DNA of 64,000 bases from Lathyrus oleraceus (taxonomy: Eukaryota; Streptophyta; Magnoliopsida; Fabales; Fabaceae). The DNA lies in assembly GCF_024323335.1 (NCBI RefSeq), contig NC_066584.1:237937494-238001493 (forward strand), given 5' to 3'. The position numbers were made by a program, and so were the translations under genes. The notes under the pieces were generated by a model. The model was not told where the DNA came from. It made no database searches and saw only the letters and a program-made list of their open reading frames with translations. How positions within the stretch are numbered: position 1 is the stretch's first letter; each line of letters starts with the position of its first letter. Below are positions 9,367 to 21,234 of this stretch, piece by piece.

Positions 9367-12137
9367 GATGCCCCTATTTAAGGTCATTCTAGCCGGAGAA
9401 GTGAAGGTTAAAATCTTCGTCTCGACAGGGTAGAATGGGCTCAAATAATAACAAAGAGACGAATTTTGGTCCCTAAGAGACCTCATGATGCAAATGTAGG
9501 TATGAAAAATGGTAGCACTCTGTGGAGATATGTGTCCACAAAAGCAAAGAAATCAGAAGCCACTGATAATCCATATGAGCAATTCACTCCATGGGACCAA
9601 GACCCTGGGGACTCTCCTGGGGATAGAAAAGGGATAAAAATGCGCGAGCAGGTCACGACTCAAAGCGCGGGGAACAGAATTCCAAAGGGAAAAGATCCAA
9701 TGGAAAGACTCGAGCTGACTCGAACATGCATGTATTGGGGAATATGCCAATACAGCAAAAAACTATCCACAGCGGATACTTCGGATAAAATCTGGATGAA
9801 AATAATCCACTAAGGGACTTTGCTGGGGATGTCCACAAGGACACTCCTAGGGAAGCAGCGGGACGAGGTATTACCGGTTACTGGGTAATAAGCTCAAGGA
9901 GACATGTGATCTGAACGCCAGGTATGAGGGTGAGAGATACAACATGCTCAGGAAGAGATGAATATCCAAGACCGGTATAAGGGTGAGAGATATCAAAACT
10001 TTAAAACGTCTGAGGAAAACCTAAAAGGTATACTTCAACTCAGGGATTCTGACTCCACAGGGGGAAAAAAGTCATAATAGGGAGCAGAGAGGAAGGAACA
10101 CCAGGGAAACCGGTTACTGGGCATATAATAGGTGACCAACCAAGGCGTGAATTGGGGAATATTCCCAAAAACAATCATCCAAAAGAGGGCTAAAAGCAAA
10201 CTCGATTACAGGATGGATATTCGACTCCATAAAGGGGATACGAATCTTACTCAACTGGGGAAGAACAAAAGGCTTCAGACCCGAGAGTGCATGAGATATA
10301 CTATCTATTACCGTCAGAACATAGATAATATACTCGCATGGACGATTATCCACAACCGGTTACTGGGTTAATAAAGGATAAATCGACCGAAAAGAAAAGG
10401 CATCGGGATACCGAAACTAGGTATATAATGATGACCAATTCAGGGGAGAAACAATCGTTACCAACAACAACAAGGTGGACGAGAGATGACCCGCTGGGGA
10501 TAAATTGCATAATCAGGGCAATTATCCAAGCAGATGAGGGGATATCATCACCGAGTATTGGATGAAGATAACTGTCACCAATTAAAGATGATCAAAAATA
10601 GTTACTCTGCAAAAAGGGAAGAAATGGGGTTTACAACTACCGGTATGAGGGTAGGGAAACACAGACTCCGCCGGGGATAATAATTACTAATTATTGAGCA
10701 ATTATTCATTTACCACGGGGAAACAGGAAAAGAGTCTCAAGAGACCGATCTAGGATTAAACTAGATAGGCACACCAAATCAAGACTTGTCCCGGTGAGGA
10801 TATAACTCAATGGGGAAAACCATCCTAGTATATGTGTTGGGAAGGAACAAAAACAATCAACATCCACGAGGATATAACCCGGTGGGAATATGGAAGAAAG
10901 GATAGACACTTTCTGCTTATGGAGCTGACTCTATATGGAGAGATCAGACACACACATCTGCTCGGGGAAGTATATCACCAAATAGCAGGAGACAGCAAAC
11001 AACGATATATGGCAAAGAATGCAACATGAATATCTGAATGTTATAATTATGCATGAATATGCATGGTTTATGTATGATGTATGCTGACAGACAGACATAT
11101 CTAACACAACCAGGTCCAGGAATCAACCACCCGGTACTACATCTCAAGAGAGGAAGCCAAGTTCACCGGAGAGTATCCAATCTGCTGGGGATCAGAGATA
11201 CCAGGAAGCAAAGAACTCTGCAGGGGATGAATCATCAATCATTCCAGCTGGGGACGAGAGTTATCACAAACAAGGTCCACCACACCAACAACTCTATTGG
11301 GGAATTTATCCGAGGAGATAAAGTATTTATCGGGATCAACCACCAAATACCGCTCTTGCCCAAAGAGATCCAAGCTGCTGAGGAAGAAAGATTGCTACTC
11401 TGCTGAAGGGAAGAGAGGTGACTCTCAACAAGCAATCCACTTGGTAGGATAAACCACAAGGGGTTTTGGAGGGAGGACATACAGTCATGCCAGGAATATG
11501 GACAAAAATCTTACCCTGTTGGGGATCGTACAACCCTTGGGAGAGCACTGAGGATCTCCTAAGTATCCTTTCGTCATTGTGAATGTTCACTTTGTTTAAA
11601 AACAAATTATGAAAAATTTGATTGTTTAAAACAATGATATTTTCTTAATCAAAACATGCAAAACATTTGTTGAATAGAAACAGATAAGAGTGCCAATGAT
11701 GGGATAAAGGCTCAAATTTATTTGATAGAATGGTAGTCTGCGAATGGCAAGACTCCATAGATCTTTACAAATTTGAAATTGGTGATATATATTGGAAAAG
11801 GGGCTACATTGAACATAATTACCATTTCTCCACCAATTCTGAATCCGATGTATTTGAAGCTTTGGCTGATAATGAGCAAGGATCTCTGACGGACAACAGT
11901 TGTAGAACAAAGTCTTGTCAGGATGCAGTTACTTGGCAAATCCCTAATTTTTGCCTAGATTGCCCCAGGATGAGGTACTCAATCTAGCGGGATACATATA
12001 TCATTATTATATATTTTTTGTGTCTCTAACTTTTGCCTGGATCGCCCTTTCGGGTTTTCGATCCACCGAGACGCTCATTTTTGCCTATGCCGCCCTTTCG
12101 GGTTTTCAACTTAGCGAGCTATTCAGTTTTTATTTTT
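9367..12137 (-). other. 3' untranslated region of element B, with polypurine tract
   Basis: The first bases next to the LTR (gatgcccctattta, 9367-9380) are the reverse complement of a taaataggggcat polypurine tract. The rest is non-coding. About 9870-10440 holds imperfect repeats around accggttactgggta and similar blocks, shared with A, C and E. Towards 12000-12130 lie two blocks containing cgccctttcgggtttt that directly follow the integrase stop. Small ORFs here are not conserved between the copies. Confidence 0.75.
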
Positions 12138-13385
12138 TTAGGCGAAGTATTTCTTGACTGCATTTGAATTCACAGGACGAGTGAAATCCTCCCCATCCAT
12201 AGTTGTAAGTATCAAAGCACCGCCTGAAAAGGCTCTCTTAACAACATACGGACCCTCATAGTTCGGAGTCCACTTGCCCTTGGAATCGGGGGCGAAAGAC
12301 AAAACTTTCTTGAGCACAAGGTCACCTTCTCGGAACACACGAGACTTGACCTTCTTATCAAAAGCTTTCTTCATCCTCTTCTGATATAACTGACCGTGAC
12401 ACATGGCAGTCAATCTCTTTTCTTCTATCAAGGTCAGCTGGTCATAACGACTATGAACCCATTCAGCATCAGTCAACTTGGCCTCCATCAAGACTCTCAT
12501 TGATGGGATCTCCACCTCTACAGGGAGTACAACTTCCGATCTTGACTTAGCGATCATATCATCAACATACACCTCGATCTCCTTGTGCATCATATCATGA
12601 AACAAGGTGGTCATAGCTCGTTGATACGTGGCTCCGACGTTCTTCAAACCGAAGGGCATCACTCGATAACAGAATGTTCCCCAAGGTGTGATGAATGTTG
12701 TCTTCTCCATATCCTCGGGTGCCATTTTAATCTGATTATATCCGGAAAATCCGTCCATAAATGAGAAGACATTGAATTTAGCTGTATTGTCTACCAACAT
12801 ATCAATATGTGGTAGAGGGAAATCATCTTTCAAACTAGATTTATTCAAGTCTCTATAGTCCACACACATCCGGACTTTTCCATCTTTCTTAGGCACGGGC
12901 ACAATATTGGCCACCCATTGAGGATATGTAGAAGTCACCAGAAACCCCGCATCAATTTTCTTCTGAACTTCTTCCTTGATCTTCACTGCCATATCAGGAT
13001 GAGTTCTTCTGAGCTTCTGCTTTACAGGCACACACTCAGGTTTCAAAGGTAGGAAATGTTGCACAATATCAGTATCTAGACCTGGCATGTCTTCATACGA
13101 CCAAGCAAAGACGTCGACATATTCTCGTAGCAACTTAATCAACCCCTTCTTAACAGATTCTTCCAGAAGTGCCCCAATCTTTACCTCTCGCACACAATCT
13201 TCAGACCCCAAGTTGACTATTTCCAGATTCTTAAGATGCGGCTGAATGATCTTATCTTCATGCTCAAGTAGCCGGGTGATCTCATCAGGAATCTCTTCAA
13301 CCTCATCTTCCTCTGCCTCAAATACAGGGAATTCAAAATTGGGAGATGGTGTTGGGTCATTATGTTCAATGGGTTTAGAAATCAA
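12138..13385 (-). CDS. RT::integrase in-frame fusion of element B (415 codons)
   Basis: The N-terminal part is an Ogre-type reverse transcriptase: VPVPKKDGKVRMCVDYRDLN, the FSFMDGFSGYNQI block, and an intact YVDDMIAKS catalytic box. Just after it, near 12533-12545, the frame joins the integrase C-terminal region (VVLPVEVEIPS ... VKKYFA), skipping the RT thumb, both RNase H domains and the integrase core. The frame is preserved and there are no stops. It opens with TTG right after an AG at 13386-13387, so it probably begins as an exon or continuation rather than at its own ATG. The RT active site is present but polymerisation without thumb and RNase H is doubtful; whether a product is made is unknown. 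Confidence 0.85.
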   Translation of the reverse strand: MISKPIEHNDPTPSPNFEFPVFEAEEDEVEEIPDEITRLLEHEDKIIQPHLKNLEIVNLGSEDCVREVKIGALLEESVKKGLIKLLREYVDVFAWSYEDMPGLDTDIVQHFLPLKPECVPVKQKLRRTHPDMAVKIKEEVQKKIDAGFLVTSTYPQWVANIVPVPKKDGKVRMCVDYRDLNKSSLKDDFPLPHIDMLVDNTAKFNVFSFMDGFSGYNQIKMAPEDMEKTTFITPWGTFCYRVMPFGLKNVGATYQRAMTTLFHDMMHKEIEVYVDDMIAKSRSEVVLPVEVEIPSMRVLMEAKLTDAEWVHSRYDQLTLIEEKRLTAMCHGQLYQKRMKKAFDKKVKSRVFREGDLVLKKVLSFAPDSKGKWTPNYEGPYVVKRAFSGGALILTTMDGEDFTRPVNSNAVKKYFA

Positions 13386-13649
13386 CTTGCATAATGATTT
13401 TGGATATAAAAGAGATTTTAGAATTCAAACAAAACAAATCATTATGCAGATGAAAAAATTGATTTTATTTTATTTTTTAGGGTTTTATGTGATCACCAAT
13501 TTCATGCAAAAACAAAAAGGGAAAATAAATGGGAAAAACAAACATTTAACATGAATTTATTGAATAAAAATATCATTGTATTTATGTTACCAACAATGTT
13601 ATCACTCCTCCTTTTGGCATGGGAGAAGGGTTTTTAAACAAAGTGATCA
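13386..13649 (-). other. Spacer or intron between protease and RT of element B
   Basis: AT-rich, stop-containing, about 265 bp, and collinear with 51560-51813 of E. Ogre elements are known for an intron at this place. Obvious GT and AG ends exist but do not keep the frame, so I leave the splice sites open. Confidence 0.5.
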
Positions 13650-14222
13650 TTACGTTGACTTATGGACAACTGTTGGAATATCCACAGCGACCCAATTTTT
13701 GCAGACCCCTCTAGGGATGATGAAATTGCCAGAATCCTCTACATCTTCTTCTAAAACGGCAGCAACCTCCTCATCTAGACCAGTGTGGATGAAACCTCCA
13801 CTCTTGAATAACCCTTGCTTGTTGAAAGTACCAGAAGAAAAAGCTATGCCAGCCCGGGACTCGTTGTCTTCTAACTCAATCATTTTTCCTAAACCAGTGG
13901 TTGCACCACGCTCAATGGCCAGCTTTGCATCTTTGTAGGAAGCAAATGAAGGAGTTCTCTTCTCAATAGGCTCAGCAATAGATAAAGCTTGGAAAGGAGT
14001 TTCAACTTCAACCTCAGCATCTATATAAGAGAAGGAAGACAAATGGCTAACCAGGAGAGCCCTTTCTCCCCCTACCACCACCAGCTTCTTGTTTTTCACG
14101 AATTTCAATTTCTGGTGTAAGGTGGACGTCACGGCGCCTGCCTCGTGAATCCATGGTCTTGAAATATTGGCTCTAGTGTAGTACCGGTGAGTCAACTTGT
14201 CTTCAAAATAAATGAAGGACAC
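13650..14222 (-). CDS. gag::protease remnant of element B
   Basis: It begins with the first gag residues (KLTHRYYTRAN) and at about 14155-14166 joins directly to the downstream end of the protease region (RPWIHEAGAVTSTLHQKLKF). This removes the gag body, the zinc finger and the DTG active site. The frame continues to a stop at 13650 without a break. E shows the same two landmarks 2.8 kb apart. Neither capsid nor protease activity can remain. The apparent start is uncertain, because gag may normally be reached by splicing or read-through from ORF1. Confidence 0.8.
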   Translation of the reverse strand: MSFIYFEDKLTHRYYTRANISRPWIHEAGAVTSTLHQKLKFVKNKKLVVVGGERALLVSHLSSFSYIDAEVEVETPFQALSIAEPIEKRTPSFASYKDAKLAIERGATTGLGKMIELEDNESRAGIAFSSGTFNKQGLFKSGGFIHTGLDEEVAAVLEEDVEDSGNFIIPRGVCKNWVAVDIPTVVHKST

Positions 14223-14463
14223 AGAGTTAGACCACAGGGCAAGGGACCGGAAACAAAACCTGCTTATGCATATGATGCATGCAATGTTTGTGCATATGAT
14301 TTGTTTTTTATTTCAAAGGAACTTTAGAGTTTTATTTGCAAATTCGGGAAATATTAAGCATTTTATCACATATGGAAATATCTCATCAAATAATATCAGG
14401 GAAAGAAGTGCAGCATCGTCAATCATGTACAAGAGAAAAGGAAAATAATCATCCTATGGATCC

Positions 14464-15915
14464 CTAGAAACAATCATCTGAAGCTCGGGACACAGGAAGA
14501 TAAGATGCGCGAAGCCTCTTCACCTCCCTCTCGTAGGCTGCCTCCATATCGGCCTTCTCTTTGGCGAGTCGATCATACCTCCTCTTCCAGAACTTAGAAG
14601 ACTGAGGAAGTAGAGAAGTCCATACATCATCAGGGTCATCAATAACCTGATGCTCAAGAAACTCAATCAACGCATCCTTCTCCTTAATCTGCTGAAGCAA
14701 CTCTTCACGTTCACGGATCCAGGCACGTGAACGGTCTTCGTCTCTCAACTCCTCTACTCCTTGATTAGGGAGGGTTGAAGGCCCAGCCATAATCATAGGT
14801 GTAGGTCTCGGATACTCGTAAGGCATGAGATACTCAGACGCCCTCTTCCTAACCCAAACAGTGTAAGGCTCCAAAGCGATGCAATTCTTAGGACCCAACT
14901 CTTTCCTTCCTTTCCTATGAATCTTGCGCCAAGCGCGGACTATCCTAGCTTTCAAGCCTTGGGGATCTTTACCATCCTGAAAGAATACACCCTCTAACAG
15001 AATGCTATTGGGTTTATCCTTTAAGGGGAACCCAAGCTGCCGACGTGCCAAAACAGGATTGTAGTTAATCCCACCACATGTACCAAGAAGAGGTACATTG
15101 GAGAATTCGCCATAAGAGTCAATAATTTGCACACCATCATACACATGGTTATACCAAGAGATATCATCATTAGTGAGAGACATAAGTCTCGTGGACCACC
15201 GTAGACATTCCTTGTTCTCCTTGAAAGCGACCGTCTGAGGTAAGTGAGAAATAAACCACTTATACAACAGAGGCAAACAACACACAATGGCGCCACCACC
15301 CTTTGCATTCCTCATATGCAAAGAGAAGTAGGTATCGCCCAACAGATTCGGAACGGGATTAAGAGTAGAGAAGATCCTAATAGCGTTCACATCCACAAAC
15401 TTGTCGATGTTGGGGAACAACACTAGCCCATAGATGAGAAGTACAAATATGGCCTCAAAGGCGTCCTCACTCATGGCCTTCCCATACATAGTAGCTTGAG
15501 CAATGAGGAACTCAGAAGGGAGACCTTGAATTCCTCCTTTGGTAGTCATATGAGCACCAACCAGAGATTCATCTATGTGTAACATGTCAGCTATCTCTTG
15601 AGAAGTAGGAATACTCTCCAAGCCACTGAACGACAACTGGTCTAGAATAGGTATACCCACAAGGGAAGCATACTCCTCAAGGGTAGACAAAAGCTGGAAA
15701 TCCGGAAACGTGAAACAACGGTACAAGGGATCATAAAACTGCACCAATACACTCACCAATCCTTCATCCACCTGAGTAGTCAGAAGAGGAAGAAGCTTCC
15801 CAAAACGAGCCTTGAAACCCAAAGGATCTAATACATAGGATGTCAGATTCCTTAACTCTTTCAAATCTGGTTGCTTGAAGCTGTACTTCTTTGTATTCCT
15901 TCTTTGTCTTTCCAT
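14464..15915 (-). CDS. Ogre-type ORF1 of element B, intact (483 aa)
   Basis: A full-length open frame starts with ATG (MERQRRNTKKYSF) and encodes the extra ORF1 of Ogre-type elements, whose function is unknown. Residues 20-110 carry a conserved block with VLVQFYDPLYRCFTFPDFQL followed by TLEEYASLVGIP, and a second block has GDTYFSLHMRNAKGGGAIVCC. The C-terminal 100 residues are charged and likely coiled coil (EREELLQQIKEKDALIEFLE). The E counterpart (46456-47958) has two stops, so the open state here is notable. The fold is possibly related to PMD domains; that is inference. Confidence 0.88.
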   Translation of the reverse strand: MERQRRNTKKYSFKQPDLKELRNLTSYVLDPLGFKARFGKLLPLLTTQVDEGLVSVLVQFYDPLYRCFTFPDFQLLSTLEEYASLVGIPILDQLSFSGLESIPTSQEIADMLHIDESLVGAHMTTKGGIQGLPSEFLIAQATMYGKAMSEDAFEAIFVLLIYGLVLFPNIDKFVDVNAIRIFSTLNPVPNLLGDTYFSLHMRNAKGGGAIVCCLPLLYKWFISHLPQTVAFKENKECLRWSTRLMSLTNDDISWYNHVYDGVQIIDSYGEFSNVPLLGTCGGINYNPVLARRQLGFPLKDKPNSILLEGVFFQDGKDPQGLKARIVRAWRKIHRKGRKELGPKNCIALEPYTVWVRKRASEYLMPYEYPRPTPMIMAGPSTLPNQGVEELRDEDRSRAWIREREELLQQIKEKDALIEFLEHQVIDDPDDVWTSLLPQSSKFWKRRYDRLAKEKADMEAAYEREVKRLRASYLPVSRASDDCF

Positions 15916-16820
15916 GTCTGAAAATTTTGCAAATAAACCCCTTAAGTTCCTTGAAAATTTTCTTATTTATTGATGATATGGATGCAAATGGGTGCATGAA
16001 TGCATGAATGCAACAATCGCACTCAAGGATCAAGCAAAGCACACCAAACAAAGGTCATGGGATGGATCATGTTATCCTTAATATCAATCATCCATTTTGG
16101 TGGATTATGGTTTACACCTTATCAACACCCAAGTTCCATTGATATTAAGGATTCATGAACGGATCAACCATGAATCAAGGGTTTGTTGTAACTCACGAGC
16201 ATGGAGTTAGGTTAAAAACCATCCAAAAGGGAGTGTACTAGGGTTTAAACCTGCCAAACATGTTCTACAAGAGGTTCCCATAGTCATCATCCCATCTTTC
16301 GAATATTATTGGAGAAACGACTACTCGTATTCCGAAAATATTCTTAAGAGAGACTCTTATGCGTGTTGTATCGCGTAACAATCGTATCAAATCTTACACT
16401 TGAATGACTTTCGCACTACATCCTAAGAATAGGCCAAGATGGGCTTGGTAAACTAAGGTCCTTGGCTTCTAAGGTCTATATTGGAAAGAGTAATGTCTAA
16501 CCACAACTTACTTGTGTGACATTATTGATCCCAACATAACCTCCACCAAGTGAATGGACTTGCAAGTCAACTTGCTAAGGAATAACTCCATACAAGTCGA
16601 CAAGACTATGCCATTCTCCTATCCTAAGTGCACTCGAGTCCGGGTATAGAACTCATCTCACAAAGATCACCAAGCATACAAGGAATTAATATTCAAACAA
16701 TTCAATCATTACATACAATACAGTAATCCCAAATTGCACAAAAATATGTCACAAAAAAAAATATACAATACAATACAACAAATATGAAAAGTAGGCAAAA
16801 CCCACTAGGATGTCTCTGAT
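15916..16820 (-). other. 5' untranslated leader of element B
   Basis: About 0.9 kb of non-coding leader between the PBS and ORF1. It aligns with the leaders of E (45614-46455) and, over 200 bp, of D (36078-36253). Confidence 0.75.
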
Positions 16821-16837
16821 CCCCAGCAGAGTCGCCA
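16821..16837 (-). promoter_or_regulatory. Primer-binding site of element B
   Basis: On the - strand it reads TGGCGACTCTGCTGGGG, six bases inside the LTR edge. This is close to the complement of the 3' end of plant tRNA-Arg, the primer reported for Ogre elements. Confidence 0.8.
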
Positions 16838-16843
16838 TTTTTC

Positions 16844-18932
16844 TGTAGCGGGGTATTTGTTACCATTAGAGATATTGACTAAATCCAAGGTAAATCATAC
16901 AAGTCGATCGCCACCGCACTTCTATTTATCCAAAGGAATGGTTAGAAAGAGAACAAAAACCTAAAAGTTTTATCAAATCAAAAACTAGTAAAAATGTCAG
17001 AGATCTGGGTAAGGGGGTTGGTTATGCAATGGGAAGGTATTAGGCACCCAAAGCATCCTAGGTACTCCTAGGGAGCCCTTTTCACATTTGTTGCAAAGGT
17101 TGTTGTTTTTTTTTTTGAAAATTTATTAGTGCAAACATGATTGAAGGGATGAGAAAAGCGTGTATGTTTATCTAATGTACTACTTACTAAAAGAAGGGTC
17201 AAAAGAAAATGACTCGCATGGATGTCGCATCCACTGCATACGTATCTCATCTGATTCTGAGAATCAGAGTCTTCGTAGCTCGGCTACCTACGGGTTAAAG
17301 AGGAGTGTGCTCACTAAGACATCGTGTCTTATGCCTACGTATCTCATCTGGGATGAAAATCAGAGCAAAACGTAGTTCGACCATCTATGGGTTAAAGAGG
17401 AGTGTGCTCGCTAAGACATCGTGTCTTATGCCTACGTATCTCATTTGGGATGAAAATCAGAGCAAAACGTGGTTCGACTAACTACGAGGTAAGGGTTGTG
17501 TTTTGGGGTGAACGACATTACTATGCAATCTACCGGATGCTCGACCTTTGGAGACTTACTCGCCTGTAGTAGAAGGAGATAATGTGTTCTTAGGAGAAGA
17601 AAAATCAATGAGTTTGGGGTTTTAGGGATGCTTATGCAAAAAGGCAGTCCTAGATGAAGGAACCGTGCTACCTTAATTGACATGCCACGAGGCTATATGA
17701 AACCTAAGAAATCGGTAACATGCGGGAAAAGTAAAGGGATCGAGAGATCTACGGTACAGATAAAGATCCGAAGTAACAACAATTAAAGAGATAAGAAACC
17801 CAGAGATCTCTCAAGCTAGCACCATCAAAGAAAGTGAGTCAGTACAGGTAATCGGAATAAACCTCCAGGTGGTATCCCACAAATAAAGTGGAACACCAGG
17901 CAAGCCATCTCTGCAAGAGTCATATGAGCCCTCACAAAACAAAACTCAACAAACAGGTTAGAGAAACAAGATAGGGTAATCAAGAGTTGCCCCCAAATCA
18001 AAATGTAACCACATGAATCATGCCATTAAAATTCACAAAAAGCTCACAAAAAGCAACCAAGGGTAGGAGGCCTAAACCTCTTGTCAAACACATGCATCAA
18101 AAGGGTATCAAACTCACCCATAATACCTCATACATTCAGAGCATTCAAATTAAAAGCATAAAGTAATGGGAATAAGGCAAACCTGACTGGAGAGATCGAA
18201 TGAAATTAAATTATCCGGTTGGGTTTGCAAAGCAATCTGAGGGTTTATATGAGAGGGAATTGGTTCTTTGCCGATGAGTTCCCTTCAGTCTCTGGAGATT
18301 GCTCTGAACTTTGTTAGCTTTTCTCTCACTATCTTTTTCCTGTCAGGGTAATAGGAATGGAATGGCCTTTTGTTTCACTGAAACTCTGAATTTATAACCT
18401 GATTTTTGTGGACCTGTGGGCTCAAATGAGAGAGGCCCAAGTCCAAAATTTTTCTGTTATATTTTATTTATTTATTTATTAATTTTTTCTTTCGTTTTTC
18501 GTTTTTTTTTTCGTTTTTCGTTTTTTTTAACACGTGGGCTTCGCCTAGCGAGCATGACAGTTCATGAACAAACTTTTTCTCCTTCAAGATTAACGTTTTG
18601 TCTGACGAATAGACCCCATTTGAACCTGTTGGAAGCATCTCAAGTCATTCCCTTATGTTGACTGATCATCTAAATAGAACCCACAAAGTGTCTTGGATGA
18701 TACTCAAGCTTCAAACAAAAGATGTTAGTGACACATTTTTGTGCTTTTGGTTAGTAAACAAAAGTAAGAGAAACAATGATATATAATTCAAGCATGCTTG
18801 GTGATCTCAAACCAATCACAAGGAGTCCCTCCCAAAGGCAAAGGGAACCAAGATGCTAAAGATCCTTGAGGCAATGCAAATGCAATGTTATGATGCCATG
18901 AGGGATCTTAGGGTCAAAATTGGGGTCTTACA
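16844..18932 (-). repeat. 5' LTR of element B
   Basis: On the + strand it runs from TGTAGCGGGG to GGTCTTACA, as a copy of 7280-9366. A short tandem duplication (ctcacaaaaag, near 18040-18053) is absent from the left LTR. The TATA box (TTATAAA on the - strand) is at about 18391-18397. Confidence 0.9.
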
Positions 18933-18937
18933 ACTGG
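18933..18937. repeat. Right target-site duplication of element B (ACTGG)
   Basis: It pairs with GCTAG at 7275-7279. See that entry for the inferred original. Confidence 0.6.
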
Positions 18938-21234
18938 GAACCTCCAGGAGGGAATATTCATTACCGGTTACTGGGTAAGAATAGCCTTGCTGGGGGAGAA
19001 ACTGCAGAAATAGGATTTACAACTACCAGTTACTGGGCAGAAGACCAAAGATGAGAATATCCGCCACCGGTTAAAGTGAACATATCAAGGATAGACTCAA
19101 AGGAAAGAACATCTGTCATCGGTTAGGATGAACATATCAAGGATAGACTTTCCTGGGGATGTTAAGGAGGATATCCGTCATCGGTCAAGATGAACATATC
19201 AATGATAAACCAACTGAACAAAAAGTAGGAATTACATCTATCGAATGCTGGATAGAATACCACAAGAGAAATATCTGTCACCAGTTAAGATGAACATATC
19301 AAGGATAGACTCTGCGAGGAAGAAATAGGAATTACATCTATCAGCTACTGGATAGAATACCACATGAGAAATATTTGTCACCGGTTAAGATGAACATATC
19401 AAGGATAAACTCTGCAAAGGGGAAAAGAAAAGCAGGATTTATAACTACCAGTTACTGGGTAGAAGACCACAAAGAGAAGGAAACCTGTCATCGGTTAAGA
19501 TGAACATATCAAGGATTAACTCTCAAGGGAATAAGATAGGGATTACAACTACCTTTTTACTGGGTAGAATACCAAAGATGAGAATATCTGTCACCGGTTA
19601 GGATGAACATATCAAAGATAAACTCAAACAGGGGAAGAAAATATCCGTCATCGGTTAGGATGAACATATCAAGGATATACTTCCTGGGGAATCAAAAAAT
19701 GAATCCACTGAGGAGAAAATAGGGGTACTTTTGCCGGGTATCAAGCAAGAAGTAGCAAAATGCAAACTAAGAAGAATATTACCAGTTACTGGGTAATAAA
19801 CTCTTAGGGGACCCAAAGCATCTATCTAGGTAAGATCTAGAAAGAAATAGTCAATCAAGACTCAACCTAATGAGGATATAACTCAAGGGGAGTGATTCCA
19901 TCCAAATAATCAACTAGGGAGGACACTGAAATAATAATCATCCACGAGGAAATAACTCAGTGGGGAGAGAAGAAAGGTTAAAGTCTTTCTGCTTAAGGGG
20001 ATGACTCTCTACAATTGAGAGAGGACAAACATCGAACTTGTATGGGGATAAAGTACCGCCATAACAGAGAATAAGAATCTTGTTAGTGAATCAACAAAAA
20101 TGATGATGAAAGATATGAGTATATATGTACATGTATATGTATATGTATATATGATGATCATGCTGACAAAACGATCACAAAGGATACAAAGGTGTCACAA
20201 ATTTGAATCATCGATACAATTCTCGGTCAATCCATAAAAGAGGGAGACAACTTGCTGGAGAAAAAAGAGATCAACATCCCAAAGGCTCGAACTTAGCCGG
20301 GGAAAGAAGAGATTTGCTGAGAAAAACTGTTATCGAGTCTGCGGGGAATTTTAGGTCAATACCATTTCGAATAGGAGACAACCATGCAGAGGATAAACAC
20401 AAAAAGCTGCTCAGAAACCAGGAGGAAACTCTGACTGGGAGTGATTCTGATGGCGATTGGTGGGGAAACCAAAGTTCTACCGCTACCACGTGAACTGCCG
20501 AGGAAACCGGTTTTAAGCCGGGGAATAAGCATAAATTCTATGGAGGAATAAACATCACGCAGGGGATTGAATCAACCAACTCTGATGGCTACCCTATCGG
20601 GGAAAAGCGGACAATAATGGTTGAATGCAAAAAATGTTGTTGAGGATGAAAGAGAAATTGCGCCTACTGCTCGGGGAGAACCAATGATGCTCCACACTTA
20701 GGCCTTACTACTTTTGACCCACTGATGATATTTCTTTTAAATGAAATCGATTGCTTAAAATTCATGCTTTTATATGTTTAAGAAAAACAATTTTGATTTA
20801 AAATTTTAATTTCAAAAATGATCATAATAAAATTTAAAACCATTTGCTGAAATAAACAAGAGTAGAAACAATTGGATAAAAGTTCAACTTCATTTAATGG
20901 AATGGTAGCCTGTAAATAACAAGACTCCATAGTTTTTTACAAAGTTTAAAATGGTAATTTACATGGAAAAGGGTTACATTGAATACAAATGGTCACTAAT
21001 CCTTCCACCAACTTTTGATGTCTATTGTGCTTTTGGCCGCTATTGGGAATGATGGATCACCATTGACCGTTGTGCTCAACAAAATCTTCAAAATATGAAG
21101 ATCAGCAGGATACAATTACTTGCCATAATCCCTTATTTTTGCATAAGTTGCCCCAAGGTGGGGTATTCAATTTATCGGGGTAATCTTTCTGTTTTATGTC
21201 TCTAACTTTTGCCTTGATCGCCCTTTCGGGGTTC
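18933..21234 (-). mobile_element. Element A (continued): 3' UTR
   Basis: This resumes element A after the B insertion and aligns in reverse with 55300-57460 of E. Between about 19040 and 19700 are repeated units with catatcaaggata and accagttactgggtaga. It ends 21211-21234 in the block cgccctttcgggg, which lies just downstream of the integrase stop in relatives, and there element C starts. A TATG-type simple repeat is at 20115-20152. No coding sequence is seen; small ORFs here are not conserved. Confidence 0.8.

Larger units (their letters stand above)
7280..18932 (-). mobile_element. Element B: complete, internally deleted Ogre-like retrotransposon
   Basis: The element is 11.65 kb on the - strand with two LTRs of about 2.09 kb (7280-9366 and 16844-18932). 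It has a PBS next to the right LTR, an ORF1, a gag::protease remnant, an RT::integrase fusion and a repeat-rich 3' UTR. Its internal part is 7477 bp against 12474 bp in E; the 5.0-kb difference equals two deletions, about 2.8 kb in gag-pro and about 2.2 kb in pol. All three remaining coding blocks are free of stops, unlike E and C. It sits in the 3' UTR of A. Without gag zinc finger, protease active site, RNase H and integrase core it cannot be autonomous. Confidence 0.88.

Noticed and set aside
9466..11480. Several ORFs of 60-117 codons on both strands in the B 3' UTR
   Set aside because: They lie in repeat-rich untranslated sequence and are not preserved in the aligned regions of A, C and E.
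20203..20493. 96-codon ORF in element A
   Set aside because: It is in the 3' UTR. The corresponding part of E (about 55960-56250) is not open in the same way.
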